A DNA stretch of 36,208 nucleotides, taken from positions 97,057 through 133,264 of the forward strand of contig WOUW01000008.1 of NCBI GenBank assembly GCA_009773055.1, given 5' to 3'. Shown here one piece after another: positions 25,444 to 34,011 of this stretch. Under the pieces are notes generated by a model. The model made no database searches. It saw only the letters and a list, made by a program, of their open reading frames with translations, and had not been told where the DNA came from. Each line of letters starts with the position of its first letter. Positions within the stretch are counted from its first letter, which is position 1. The position numbers and the translations under genes were made by a program. This stretch comes from Paracoccaceae bacterium. Lineage in GTDB: Bacteria; Pseudomonadota; Alphaproteobacteria; Rhodobacterales; Rhodobacteraceae.

Positions 25444-26466
25444 TCAGACGCTGGCGACGGAATTCCGTTCGATAAGGCTGTAACGACCGATGCGTTGCAG
25501 GCTGCCAAGGGGCTTGCCTTCGATGGCCCCGGCAAGGCAGTCGGCCAGCGGCTCCCAGCTGTCGCGGAGCGGGGCCTTGGTCACGGTCAGCGCCGGAAAG
25601 AAGGCCGAGGCACGCAGAGATGGCAATTCGTCGTCATGCGCCACGACCGAGACGTCGCCCGGGACCGAAAGACCAAGTGCCGCAAGGGCCTGGTAGACAC
25701 CGCGCGCCAGTCGGACGTTGCCGCAGATGATCGCGGTCGGGCGGGGTGCGTCGCCCGTGAAGAGGCGGATCGTGTCGGTCAGGCCGTTGGCCTCGTCCAT
25801 GTCGCCGTTCAGGTGAAAGCCGGGTTGCGGCGGCACCCCTGCGGCGTGCAGGGCCCGCAGGTAGCCAGCCTCACGCACCGTGACGTAGCTGCTCCCGGCA
25901 ACCCCGTTCAGAAACGCGATCCGGCGATGGCCGCGCTGCAGGAGGTAATGCGCAAGATCGTGGGCAAGCTGTTCATTCTCAATATCAAAATAGGGGTAGT
26001 CGATGATGTCGCCGCTGCGTCCATGCACGACGAAGGCAATGCCGGATTTGCGCAGGAAATCGATCCGGGGGTCGTGGTCCTGCGGGTCGATCAGGACGAA
26101 CCCGTCCAGAAGCGCCTTGCCGATCAGCTTCTGGTAGACCGGCAGCGTGGGTTCGGTCTCCGATTGCAAGTGCAGCACGAACTGCATTCCACGACCGGAA
26201 AACTGGGCGGACAGGCCCGCGACGACTTCGAGGAAGATTCCGTCCTGGCCAAGATCGCGCCGCTGCGGCACGACAAGGCCGACAATGCCCGACCGGCCAG
26301 AGACAAGTTTGCGGGCCGAGGCGTTCGGGTGGTAGTTCATCGCGTGCGCCGTCGTTTTCACCCGCAGCCGGGTTTCCTCGGCAACGTCGGAATGATCGTT
26401 AAGCGCCCGGCTGACCTGCGTGATCGACAGGTCAAGCTTTCGGGCGATGTCTTTCAAGGTCGCCAT
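25444..26466 (-). CDS. thuR: LacI-family transcriptional regulator of the thu operon
   Basis: The 340-residue regulator has an N-terminal helix-turn-helix, LKDIARKLDLSITQVSRALN (4-23), a hinge near 45-60 and a periplasmic-binding-protein-like sugar-sensing domain. It lies upstream of thuE on the same strand. Matching palindromes precede both thuE and its own gene, indicating autoregulation and control of thuEFGKAB, probably as a repressor released by sugar. The name follows the thuR-thuEFGKAB arrangement in Sinorhizobium; the related AglR is the main alternative. Confidence 0.85.
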   Translation of the reverse strand: MATLKDIARKLDLSITQVSRALNDHSDVAEETRLRVKTTAHAMNYHPNASARKLVSGRSGIVGLVVPQRRDLGQDGIFLEVVAGLSAQFSGRGMQFVLHLQSETEPTLPVYQKLIGKALLDGFVLIDPQDHDPRIDFLRKSGIAFVVHGRSGDIIDYPYFDIENEQLAHDLAHYLLQRGHRRIAFLNGVAGSSYVTVREAGYLRALHAAGVPPQPGFHLNGDMDEANGLTDTIRLFTGDAPRPTAIICGNVRLARGVYQALAALGLSVPGDVSVVAHDDELPSLRASAFFPALTVTKAPLRDSWEPLADCLAGAIEGKPLGSLQRIGRYSLIERNSVASV

Positions 26467-26502
26467 GTGACTAACATCGGATTCAAACCCCTTTGGCTGG
26501 TA

Positions 26503-26518
26503 TCCGAAACATTTCGGA
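26503..26518. promoter_or_regulatory. LacI-type operator between thuR and modE
   Basis: TCCGAAACATTTCGGA differs from the thuE operator at one central base. It lies 37 nt upstream of the thuR ATG and 67 nt upstream of modE, so it could affect both divergent genes, though thuR autoregulation is the simplest reading. Confidence 0.75.
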
Positions 26519-26585
26519 AGCGAAAAGCAATGAAAATCCTTGGGCAGAGCTTGCTACCGCCGTGCCCTGTGGTGATGCTGCGGGC

Positions 26586-26951
26586 ATGGTGGATGATCCG
26601 GTGACCCTGCGACTGCGGCTTCTGTTCGGCGACCGGCTGGTCTTCGGCCCGGGCAAGGGCGAGCTTCTGGCGCGGATCGCCGAAACCGGGTCGATCGCCG
26701 CCGCAGGCCGGGCGATGGGGATGAGCTACAAGCGCGCCTGGGCGCTGGTCGAGGAGATGAACGCGGTGTTCCGTCTGCCGCTGGTGCAGTCCGCGCGGGG
26801 CGGCGCGGGCGGCGGCGGTGCCACCCTGACCGAAGACGGGCGCGAGGTGCTGGCAGCCTACCGCGCGATGCTTGCAGCAGTCGATCACGCGGCCGCGCCC
26901 GAAATTGCGCGGATCGCGGCGCTGTTGACGGATATGTCTGCCGGGAAATAA
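26586..26951 (+). CDS. modE: ModE-type molybdate-responsive regulator, DNA-binding domain only
   Basis: The 121-residue protein matches the N-terminal winged helix of ModE: GKGELLARIAETGSIAAAGRAMGMSYKRAWALVEEMN (about residues 19-55). It lacks the C-terminal molybdate-binding MOP domains of E. coli ModE, as do many short ModE-like proteins in proteobacteria, so molybdate sensing must differ or be indirect. I chose ATG 26586. It is 56 nt upstream of modA on the same strand; a ModE-like inverted repeat lies in the gap. Confidence 0.8.
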   Translation: MVDDPVTLRLRLLFGDRLVFGPGKGELLARIAETGSIAAAGRAMGMSYKRAWALVEEMNAVFRLPLVQSARGGAGGGGATLTEDGREVLAAYRAMLAAVDHAAAPEIARIAALLTDMSAGK

Positions 26952-26954
26952 CGC

Positions 26955-26996
26955 TTGCCTCGCCTCCGCCCACAGCAATATGTTTGTCAGAACATA
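26955..26996 (+). promoter_or_regulatory. possible modA promoter with ModE-like inverted repeat
   Basis: TTGCCT (26955-26960) and TATGTT (26979-26984) are 18 bp apart. TATGTT-TGTCAG-AACATA (26979-26996) is a perfect inverted repeat with 6-bp arms that covers the -10 and downstream DNA, 11 nt before the modA ATG. Its AT-rich form and place suit a Mo-box bound by ModE to repress uptake when molybdate is plentiful. Confidence 0.5.
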
Positions 26997-27007
26997 ACGG
27001 GGCTGCA

Positions 27008-27751
27008 ATGCGTTTCCTTATCTTTGCCGCTGTCGCGCTGTTGGCGGCCCAGCCGGTGCTGGCCGACATAACGGTTTTTGCCGCCGCCAGCCTGAAGACC
27101 GCCCTTGACGAAATCGCGACCGGCTACGTAGCCGAGACCGGAATTCCCGTGGTGCCGGCCTATGGCTCTACCCCGGCCTTGGCGCGGCAGATTTCCGAGG
27201 GCGCGCCTGCCGATATCTTCCTGTCGGCATCAGTGCAGTGGATGGATGATCTGGCGGCCAAGGGCCTGATCCGACCCGAAAGCCGCCGCGAGCTTTTGGG
27301 AAACCGGCTGGTCCTCGTTGCACATGGCTCGGTTGCGCCACTGGTCATCGACCGGGGGCTGGACCTCTCAGGGCTTCTGGCCGGCGGCAAGCTGGCGATG
27401 GCACAGGTCGATTCGGTGCCAGCCGGGCAATACGGCAAAGGGGCGCTGGAAAACCTCGGCCTTTGGGCAAGCGTTCAAGACAGCGTGGTGCAGTCCGAAA
27501 ACGTGCGTGCAGCGCTGAAGCTGGTCGAGATCGGCGAGGCCCCGTTGGGGATCGTCTATGCTTCGGACGCGATTGCGGGGCAGGGGGTGACGGTGGTCGG
27601 AACCTTCCCGGACGCCAGTCACGCGCCGATAGTGTATCCCGCCGCCCTGACGACGACCTCTGCGACCGAAGCGCAGGGCTTTCTCGACTATCTCGAAACG
27701 CCCGCGGCCGATGCGGTCTTCGTGGCCCAAGGCTTCCAGGTCTTGCCATGA
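27008..27751 (+). CDS. modA: molybdate ABC transporter periplasmic binding protein
   Basis: The 247-residue protein has a Sec signal peptide (MRFLIFAAVALLAAQPVLA) and the ModA start DITVFAAASLKTALDEIA, then ISEGAPADIFLSAS and GKGALENLGLW. ModA binds molybdate or tungstate in the periplasm. ATG 27008 gives the correct signal peptide; a farther in-frame codon upstream is unlikely. modB follows after 27 nt. Confidence 0.9.
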   Translation: MRFLIFAAVALLAAQPVLADITVFAAASLKTALDEIATGYVAETGIPVVPAYGSTPALARQISEGAPADIFLSASVQWMDDLAAKGLIRPESRRELLGNRLVLVAHGSVAPLVIDRGLDLSGLLAGGKLAMAQVDSVPAGQYGKGALENLGLWASVQDSVVQSENVRAALKLVEIGEAPLGIVYASDAIAGQGVTVVGTFPDASHAPIVYPAALTTTSATEAQGFLDYLETPAADAVFVAQGFQVLP

Positions 27752-27778
27752 CACTGCGCGACAGGGCAGCCTGACCCG

Positions 27779-28477
27779 ATGCTGGACTGGCTTTCCCCCG
27801 AAGCGGCGACAGCGCTGATGTTGTCCTTGCGCGTATCGCTGGTGGCGACGCTTGCAAGCCTGCCGGTCGGCGTTCTGGTGGCCTATGCCCTGGCAAGGGG
27901 CCGGTTTGTCGGGCACGGGCTGTTGAACGGGCTGGTCCATCTGCCCTTGATCCTGCCCCCAGTCGTGACCGGCTATCTCCTCCTTTTGACCTTTGGGCGG
28001 CAGGGCTGGATCGGGGCAAGCCTTTGGGACTGGTTCGGGTTCACTTTCGCATTCCGCTGGACGGGGGCCGCACTCGCGGCGGCGGTGATGGCCTTTCCTC
28101 TGCTGGTCCGGGCCATTCGGCTGGCGATCGAAGCGGTCGACCCGAAGCTGGAGGAGGCGGCCTCGACCCTTGGCGCGTCCCGGCTGGTGGTGTTCGGGAC
28201 AGTGACCTTGCCCTTGATCCTGCCGGGGATCATCGCCGGGGCCGTGCTGGCTTTTGCCAAAGCAATGGGCGAGTTCGGAGCGACCATCACCTTTGTCGCC
28301 AACATCCCCGGCGAGACGCAGACATTGCCGACAGCGATCTATGCCTTCCTGCAGGTCCCGGGCGGTGACGGGGCGGCGTTGCGGCTGGTGGCAGTATCGG
28401 TCGCGGTGGCAATGGCGGCGCTGGCGTTGTCTGAATGGCTGGCGCGGCGCGTGGCGCGCAGGATCGCCGGGCGATGA
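27779..28477 (+). CDS. modB: molybdate ABC transporter permease
   Basis: The 232-residue protein has five membrane helices and the ModB motifs LPLILPPVVTGYLLLL and EAASTLGASRLVVFGTVTLP (the EAA loop), and FAKAMGEFGATITFVANIPGET. It forms the inner-membrane channel with ModC. Its end overlaps the modC start by 4 nt (ATGA). Confidence 0.95.
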   Translation: MLDWLSPEAATALMLSLRVSLVATLASLPVGVLVAYALARGRFVGHGLLNGLVHLPLILPPVVTGYLLLLTFGRQGWIGASLWDWFGFTFAFRWTGAALAAAVMAFPLLVRAIRLAIEAVDPKLEEAASTLGASRLVVFGTVTLPLILPGIIAGAVLAFAKAMGEFGATITFVANIPGETQTLPTAIYAFLQVPGGDGAALRLVAVSVAVAMAALALSEWLARRVARRIAGR

Positions 28478-29553
28478 CGCTGGACATCCATCTGCGCCAC
28501 GCCTTTCCCGACTTCCGGCTGGACGTCGACATGGTCCTGCCGGGGGGGCTGACCTGTCTGTTCGGGCGGTCGGGGTCCGGCAAGACCAGCATCGTGAACG
28601 CCGTGGCCGGGCTGTTGCGGCCCGATGATGCGCGCGTCGTTCTGGATGGTATGGTATTGAACGACCTGCCACCTCACCTGCGCGGAGTCGGGTATGTATT
28701 TCAGGACGCAAGGCTTTTCCCGCACATGACGGTGGCCGAGAACCTGACCTACGCGGCCCGTATCCGCCGCCGCAAGGTCGAAGGACAGGCGCGCGTGGTC
28801 GAACTTCTGGGGATCGGCGGGCTTTTGTCGCGCCGACCCGGCACGCTGTCGGGTGGCGAGAAGCAAAGGGTGGCCATCGGGCGGGCATTGTTGGCAACCC
28901 CCCGACTTCTGTTGATGGATGAACCCCTTGCCGCGCTTGACGAGGCACGGAAGGCGGAGATCCTGCCCTATATCGAGGCGCTGCGGGACGAAACCGGCTT
29001 GCCAATTCTATACGTCAGCCATGCGTTGCCCGAAGTTGCGCGGCTGGCCACCACCATTGCGGTGATCGAGGCGGGCCGGGTGGCGGCAATTGGACCAGCG
29101 GCTGAGATCCTTTCGGACCCGGTCACGGCACAGCATCTCGGCCTGCGCGACGCGGGGGCCGTGCTGACCGCGTGGATCGCAAGCCACGAGGAAGACGGGC
29201 TGACCCGGCTGGAGACGGCGGCAGGCCCCTTGTGGTTGCCCCATGTTGCGGGCGCACCCGGTCGCGCTGTCCGGGTGCGGATCGCGGCTCAGGACGTGAT
29301 CCTGTCGCGCGTCAGGCCGGTCGGGCTGTCGGCGCTGAACATCCTGCCCGGCACGGTGGTCGCCTTGCACGAGGGACACGGGCCGGGCGTTCTTGTGCGG
29401 ATGAGCCTTGGGTCCGAGTTCCTGCTGGCGCGGCTGACCCGCCGGTCAGCCCAGGCCCTGGGACTTGCGCCGGGGGTCGCGGTCCATGCGGTGCTGAAAT
29501 CGGTAGCGGTCGCCCAGGCCGATATCGGCGCCGCATCGCCTGTCGCCAGATGA
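28474..29553 (+). CDS. modC: molybdate ABC transporter ATPase
   Basis: The 359-residue ATPase has Walker A GRSGSGKTS (31-39), the signature LSGGEKQR (125-132), Walker B LLLMDEP (145-151) and a C-terminal MOP/TOBE domain from about 285 that binds molybdate in ModC proteins. It is last in modABC. No clear terminator follows. Confidence 0.95.
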   Translation: MTLDIHLRHAFPDFRLDVDMVLPGGLTCLFGRSGSGKTSIVNAVAGLLRPDDARVVLDGMVLNDLPPHLRGVGYVFQDARLFPHMTVAENLTYAARIRRRKVEGQARVVELLGIGGLLSRRPGTLSGGEKQRVAIGRALLATPRLLLMDEPLAALDEARKAEILPYIEALRDETGLPILYVSHALPEVARLATTIAVIEAGRVAAIGPAAEILSDPVTAQHLGLRDAGAVLTAWIASHEEDGLTRLETAAGPLWLPHVAGAPGRAVRVRIAAQDVILSRVRPVGLSALNILPGTVVALHEGHGPGVLVRMSLGSEFLLARLTRRSAQALGLAPGVAVHAVLKSVAVAQADIGAASPVAR

Positions 29554-29800
29554 TGTGTCGCACGAGGTCCGCCCAGGAAACCATCTATCGCGGTCACCGC
29601 GCTTACCCATGGTTGTATCAACGCATTGTGCCGTTGACAGCCCCACCCGATGCAGGAGTAAGGTCACGTCGCCGCAGTGCTGCCTGCGACTGACAAGATC
29701 CTGTTACACGGGGTCTGCTAGTCAGTGCCGGTGCGCCCGCGTAAACGATAAAATCCGGGGACAGCCCGCGCTTCATACCTTTCAAACAAGGGAGACTACC

Positions 29801-30928
29801 GTGACTCACGACAAATCCGCCTTCAGCCGCCGCCGGTTCCTGCAAGGCTCCGCTGCCGGTGCGGGCATCCTCGCTGCGCCCGCGATCATCTCGTCCAAGG
29901 CCCTGGCCTCGTCGGGCGAAGTCAACTTCATCGGCTGGGCGGGCTATCCGGCCCTGGCCGAAAAGGTGTTCCCGGCCTTTACTGCTGCCACCGGTATCAC
30001 CGTCAACTTCAAGGAACTGCCCGACCAGGACACCATGTTCGCCGAAGGCAAGGTCGCGCTGGAAGCTGGCGGCGTCGACATGCTCGAGCCGACGATCGAC
30101 CGCTGGGGTGGCTGGAACTCGAACGGCCTTCTGGGCGCATGGGATGCGTCGAAGCTGGCGATGGACAACTACCTGCCGGGCCTCGCTGACGGATCCGCTG
30201 GTGAGCGTTCGCGCGACGGCGACAAACTGATGTATGTGCCGTCGAACTGGGGCACCGAGGCGCTGGTTGTGAATGAAGCCAATGCCAAGCTGTCGTCGCC
30301 GGCATCGCTGGGCGATCTGTTCAACCCGGAAAACCCGGCCGTGCTGCGCCCGCATTCGACCCTGGCTGCAATGGGCCGCTGGCTTGATGCGACCGGCAAG
30401 CTGCCGCGTCCGTGGATGGACGGCTACACCGACATGGCCGCGATGACCGAGTTGTGGGACATCGCGCTGGCCGAGGCGATCAAGGCCAAGGGCAACGTCG
30501 TGCAGTGGTGGTCGGGCGAGAACGAAGCCAATGCCGGCTTCACTGCCAATGGCGCAACCGTCGGCCTGTGCTGGGATTCGACCGGCTACAACCTGCGCAA
30601 GGACGGATACAAGTACATCGCTCCGGCCGAAGGCGCCTTCGCCTGGCACCAGGGCTTCGTGCTGATGAAGAACGCGACCAACGTCGACCAGGCGCATGAA
30701 CTCGCCAAGTTCGTCTCGACCCCCGAAGGCTCGGCGATGTGGGCGGCCGCATTCTCGTCGAACGCTGTCGGCAAGGGTTCGGCTGACTTCATCGACCCGG
30801 AAGTCGCGGCCTACTACGGCGGCACCTTCGACGATGCCGCGCTGGCCAAACTGTGGTGGTGGCCCGAGCAGTCGGCGGAATTCATCGCCAAGCGTTCGGA
30901 ATACGCCGACAAGTACAAGGCTGCCTGA
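29801..30928 (+). CDS. Tat-exported substrate-binding protein of a spermidine/putrescine-type ABC importer
   Basis: The 375-residue protein resembles PotD-type binding proteins. It has a twin-arginine signal, SRRRFLQ at 9-15, a hydrophobic stretch, and a probable cleavage after SKALA (residue 36), so it is exported folded. The start is GTG 29801 with AAGGGAG upstream. The 247 nt between modC and this gene contain TTGACA (29634-29639) without a good -10 partner and a T/A-rich TAAAAT at 29749-29754, so the promoter is unresolved. The ligand is unknown: polyamine is the default, but related operons import other amines or opines. Confidence 0.8.
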   Translation: MTHDKSAFSRRRFLQGSAAGAGILAAPAIISSKALASSGEVNFIGWAGYPALAEKVFPAFTAATGITVNFKELPDQDTMFAEGKVALEAGGVDMLEPTIDRWGGWNSNGLLGAWDASKLAMDNYLPGLADGSAGERSRDGDKLMYVPSNWGTEALVVNEANAKLSSPASLGDLFNPENPAVLRPHSTLAAMGRWLDATGKLPRPWMDGYTDMAAMTELWDIALAEAIKAKGNVVQWWSGENEANAGFTANGATVGLCWDSTGYNLRKDGYKYIAPAEGAFAWHQGFVLMKNATNVDQAHELAKFVSTPEGSAMWAAAFSSNAVGKGSADFIDPEVAAYYGGTFDDAALAKLWWWPEQSAEFIAKRSEYADKYKAA

Positions 30929-30962
30929 TCAGGTTCGCCCCATTGCTTTCGTGAACTGCCGT

Positions 30963-30996
30963 ACGCCGGGCCTGAAAGGGCTCGGCGTGCGTTTTT
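30963..30996 (+). terminator. intrinsic terminator/attenuator after the binding-protein gene
   Basis: A 10-bp stem (30963-30972 with 30979-30988, one G.U pair) with loop TGAAAG is followed by GCGTTTTT. As in the thu operon it lies between the binding-protein gene and the rest of the transporter genes, favouring more binding protein. Confidence 0.8.
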
Positions 30997-31119
30997 CGGG
31001 CAATTGGCGGTCGGCCCGGACCGAATGTCGGGCGCGATCCGGCAATATCCATTGAACGGGCCGGGCGGGCTCTCTAGCCTGCTATCAAAAGAATGACTGA
31101 CAGGGGGACTACAGGGACC

Positions 31120-32202
31120 ATGAGCGCGGGAATTGAACTGGAGAATGTCTGCTGCGACTTCGGGACCTTTCGGGCCGTCGACAACGCCAATGTGTCGATC
31201 AAGCCCGGGGAGTTCTTCTCGTTCCTTGGTCCATCGGGCTGCGGCAAGACCACGATCCTGCGGATGGTGTCGGGGTTCATCGAGCCGACCGAAGGCGCGA
31301 TCAAGATCGGCGGCAAGGATGTGAAGGGCACCCGCCCGAACCAGCGACCCACTGCGCTGATCTTCCAGAACCTTGCGCTCTTCCCGCTGATGCCGATCTG
31401 GGAGAACATCGCCTTCGGGCTTGAAGTGCGCGGCGTCGACAAGGCGACGCGGCGCAAGAAGGCGGACGACCTGCTGAAGCTCGTCGACCTTCCGGGAGCT
31501 GCCGACAAGATGGTCAGCCAGCTGTCGGGCGGGCAAAAGCAGCGCGTGGCGATTGCGCGCGCGCTGGCGGTCGAGCCCTCGGTGATGCTTCTGGACGAAC
31601 CCCTTTCGGCTCTGGACCTGAAACTGCGCCAGCACATGCGGGCCGAGTTGCGCGCGATCCAGAAGCGCACGGGCGTCACCTTCATCTATATCACCCATGA
31701 CCAGGGCGAAGCTTTGGCGATGTCGGACCGGGTGGGCGTCATGTCCCAGGGCCGCATCCAGCAGATCGCCGTGCCGCGCGACATCTACGACAACCCGGTA
31801 AATGGGTTCGTGGCAAGTTTCGTGGGCGAAAACAACATCTTCGAAGGTGATGTCGGCCCGGTTTCCGCTGGCATGGCAGGTTTGAGCAGTCCGCATGGTG
31901 CTTTCCGGGCGCGGATCGCCCCCGAGGCCCAGGGCAAGGCACTGAAGCTTTATGTCCGGCCCGAGCACACCACGCTGTCAAAGACCGCCGCGGCCGAGAA
32001 TTCGGTCGAGATGGAGGTGACGGAGGTTGCCTTCGAAGGGGCCTTCATCTCGGTCCATGGGGTTGCGGCGGGCGGCAAGCGCCTTTCGGCCGAGGTCAAG
32101 AACGACGGCATCACCGTGGTGCCCGGCGTGGGTGAAAAGGTCTTTGCCAGCTTTGATGCCGCGCGGGCGCTGCTCTTGCCCGACGCGAACGTGAGGGCCT
32201 GA
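31120..32202 (+). CDS. ABC transporter ATPase, spermidine/putrescine (PotA) type
   Basis: The 360-residue ATPase has Walker A GPSGCGKTT (37-45), signature LSGGQKQR (135-142), Walker B VMLLDEP (155-161) and a C-terminal TOBE domain. I chose ATG 31120; an earlier in-frame ATG-like codon at 31093 would add nine unconserved residues. It is followed after 3 nt by the first permease gene. Confidence 0.9.
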   Translation: MSAGIELENVCCDFGTFRAVDNANVSIKPGEFFSFLGPSGCGKTTILRMVSGFIEPTEGAIKIGGKDVKGTRPNQRPTALIFQNLALFPLMPIWENIAFGLEVRGVDKATRRKKADDLLKLVDLPGAADKMVSQLSGGQKQRVAIARALAVEPSVMLLDEPLSALDLKLRQHMRAELRAIQKRTGVTFIYITHDQGEALAMSDRVGVMSQGRIQQIAVPRDIYDNPVNGFVASFVGENNIFEGDVGPVSAGMAGLSSPHGAFRARIAPEAQGKALKLYVRPEHTTLSKTAAAENSVEMEVTEVAFEGAFISVHGVAAGGKRLSAEVKNDGITVVPGVGEKVFASFDAARALLLPDANVRA

Positions 32203-32205
32203 GCG

Positions 32206-33141
32206 ATGCAGGACCTTATCCGCCGTTACGGAACCGGGCTGACGGCCGTGTTCTGTCTCCTCGTCGCGTTCTGGATCATCGTGCTGGTCATCCTGCCGAA
32301 CTTCGCGATGTTCGAACAAAGTTTCCGCCCCTATCTGCCGGTGGTCGATATCGGCGGGCCGAAGGATTTCTATTCGCTCGCGAACTACGGCAAGATCTTC
32401 GACAACGGCTTCGAGACAACGATCCTCGGCATCCCGGTCACGATGCCGATCCACATCAAGACCTTCCTCGACACCGTGTTCTATTCGGCGGTGGTCACGT
32501 TCCTGACGCTGATCTTCGCCTATCCGCTGGCCTACTTCCTGGCCAAGGTCGCGCATCCGAAATCCATCCCGACGCTGCTTCTCCTGCTCTTCATCCCGAT
32601 GTGGGTGTCCGAGGCGCTGCGAGCCTTTGCCTGGTATATCATCCTGACCTTCAACGGCCCGCTGAACGCGCTTTTGAAGGCGCTGGGGATTATCGACCAG
32701 GGCATCCGCTGGCAGAACGGAGTCTTCACATCCTACGACGCCATCGTGATCGTGCTGACCTATTGCTACGTCCTCTTCATGCTGTTCCCGATCTACACGG
32801 CGATCACCTCGCTTGACACCAACCAGATCGAGGCGGCCGAAGATCTGGGCTCGCCCTGGTGGCGGACGCATTGGCGCGTGGTCATTCCGCATGCCAAGCC
32901 CGGCATCGCTTCGGGCTGCGTGATGGTCTTCATGCTGTCGGCCGGGTCGCTTCTGGTGCCCACCGTCGTCGGATCAACGAAGGCGAACTGGTTCCCGCAG
33001 ACGATCTACACCTGGTTCAATGACGCGCTCGACTGGAACACCGGGGCGGCCTATTCGATGATCTTCCTTCTGGTCTGCATCGTTTTCGTCATTCTTGCGA
33101 TGCGGGTCTTCAAGGTCAAACTGTCGGATATCGCCAAATGA
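32206..33141 (+). CDS. ABC transporter permease, PotB type
   Basis: The 311-residue inner-membrane protein has about six helices, the first at about 15-35, and the EAA-like loop EAAEDLGSPWWRTHWRVVIPH. The longer loop after helix 1 is typical of PotB-type permeases. It overlaps the next gene by 4 nt (ATGA). Confidence 0.9.
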   Translation: MQDLIRRYGTGLTAVFCLLVAFWIIVLVILPNFAMFEQSFRPYLPVVDIGGPKDFYSLANYGKIFDNGFETTILGIPVTMPIHIKTFLDTVFYSAVVTFLTLIFAYPLAYFLAKVAHPKSIPTLLLLLFIPMWVSEALRAFAWYIILTFNGPLNALLKALGIIDQGIRWQNGVFTSYDAIVIVLTYCYVLFMLFPIYTAITSLDTNQIEAAEDLGSPWWRTHWRVVIPHAKPGIASGCVMVFMLSAGSLLVPTVVGSTKANWFPQTIYTWFNDALDWNTGAAYSMIFLLVCIVFVILAMRVFKVKLSDIAK

Positions 33142-34004
33142 TCCGCAATCGCGCAATCCTGGGACAGATCTACTTCGGGCTTTTCGTCCTGTATCTCTTG
33201 GTGCCGCTTGTCGTCATGGCGGGTGCTGCCTTCAACGACAGTAAGCTGCCGACAGTAGCACCCTGGAAGGGCTTTACCTGGCGCTGGTTCGGCGATCTCT
33301 GGGCGGACCAGGTGATGTGGGGGGCCTTCCTGAACTCGATCCTGGTGGCATTGGCGGTGGTCGCGGTCGCGGTGCCAATCGGAACGGCGGCGGCGATCGT
33401 GCTGAACTCGATCTCGGGCAAGGTGCGCGCGACTCTGTACGGCTTCATGGTTGCGCCCGTGCTGGCCCCCGGTCTGGTCATCGGCATCTCGACCGTGCTG
33501 TTCTGGAACCAGTTGGGCAACACGATGGGCGCGCCTGGAACCTGGCCCTTTGGCCGGGGCTTGCATCTGGCGACGCTGGGGCAGGTCAGCTATATCGCGG
33601 CTTATGTGATGCTGCTGGTGCTGGCGCGGCTGCAAAGCTTTGATCCCGGGCTGGAAGAGGCGGCGCTGGACCTTGGCGCAAGCCACGGCCAGGTGCTGCG
33701 GCGCATCCTTCTGCCGCATCTTTTTCCCGCCATCGCGGCCTCGGCGGCCATCGCGTTCTTCCAGTCGATCGAGAACTTCAACGTCACGCTGTTCACCAAG
33801 GCAAACGAAACGACGTTGACGGTCTATGTCTTCAGCCAGGTCCGGTCGGGGATCACGCCAAAGATCAACGCGCTCGCCTTCCTGCTGATCCTGCTGACGC
33901 TGGTCCTGGCACTGGCCTACGAGGCGAACCGCCGCCGCAAGGCCCGGATCGAGGCCGAGCGCGAGGCCGAAGCGCGGCGCGCAGAAGCGGCGATGCTGCT
34001 CTGA
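33138..34004 (+). CDS. ABC transporter permease, PotC type
   Basis: The 288-residue inner-membrane protein has six helices and the EAA loop EEAALDLGASHGQVLRRILLPH. The C-terminus is a charged tail rich in Arg, Glu and Ala (from about 262), longer than usual, probably helical and cytoplasmic. It completes the importer. The hydrolase gene on the other strand ends 7 nt away, with no room for a separate terminator. Confidence 0.9.
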   Translation: MIRNRAILGQIYFGLFVLYLLVPLVVMAGAAFNDSKLPTVAPWKGFTWRWFGDLWADQVMWGAFLNSILVALAVVAVAVPIGTAAAIVLNSISGKVRATLYGFMVAPVLAPGLVIGISTVLFWNQLGNTMGAPGTWPFGRGLHLATLGQVSYIAAYVMLLVLARLQSFDPGLEEAALDLGASHGQVLRRILLPHLFPAIAASAAIAFFQSIENFNVTLFTKANETTLTVYVFSQVRSGITPKINALAFLLILLTLVLALAYEANRRRKARIEAEREAEARRAEAAMLL

Positions 34005-34011
34005 CGCGCCG

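Noticed and set aside
26952-27007. Molybdenum-cofactor riboswitch before modA
   Set aside because: The gap is only 56 nt, too short for that riboswitch, and holds a simple inverted repeat instead.
27368-29005. 545-codon minus-strand open frame opposite modABC
   Set aside because: Shadow of the modABC codons; composition is Arg/Pro-rich with no domain.
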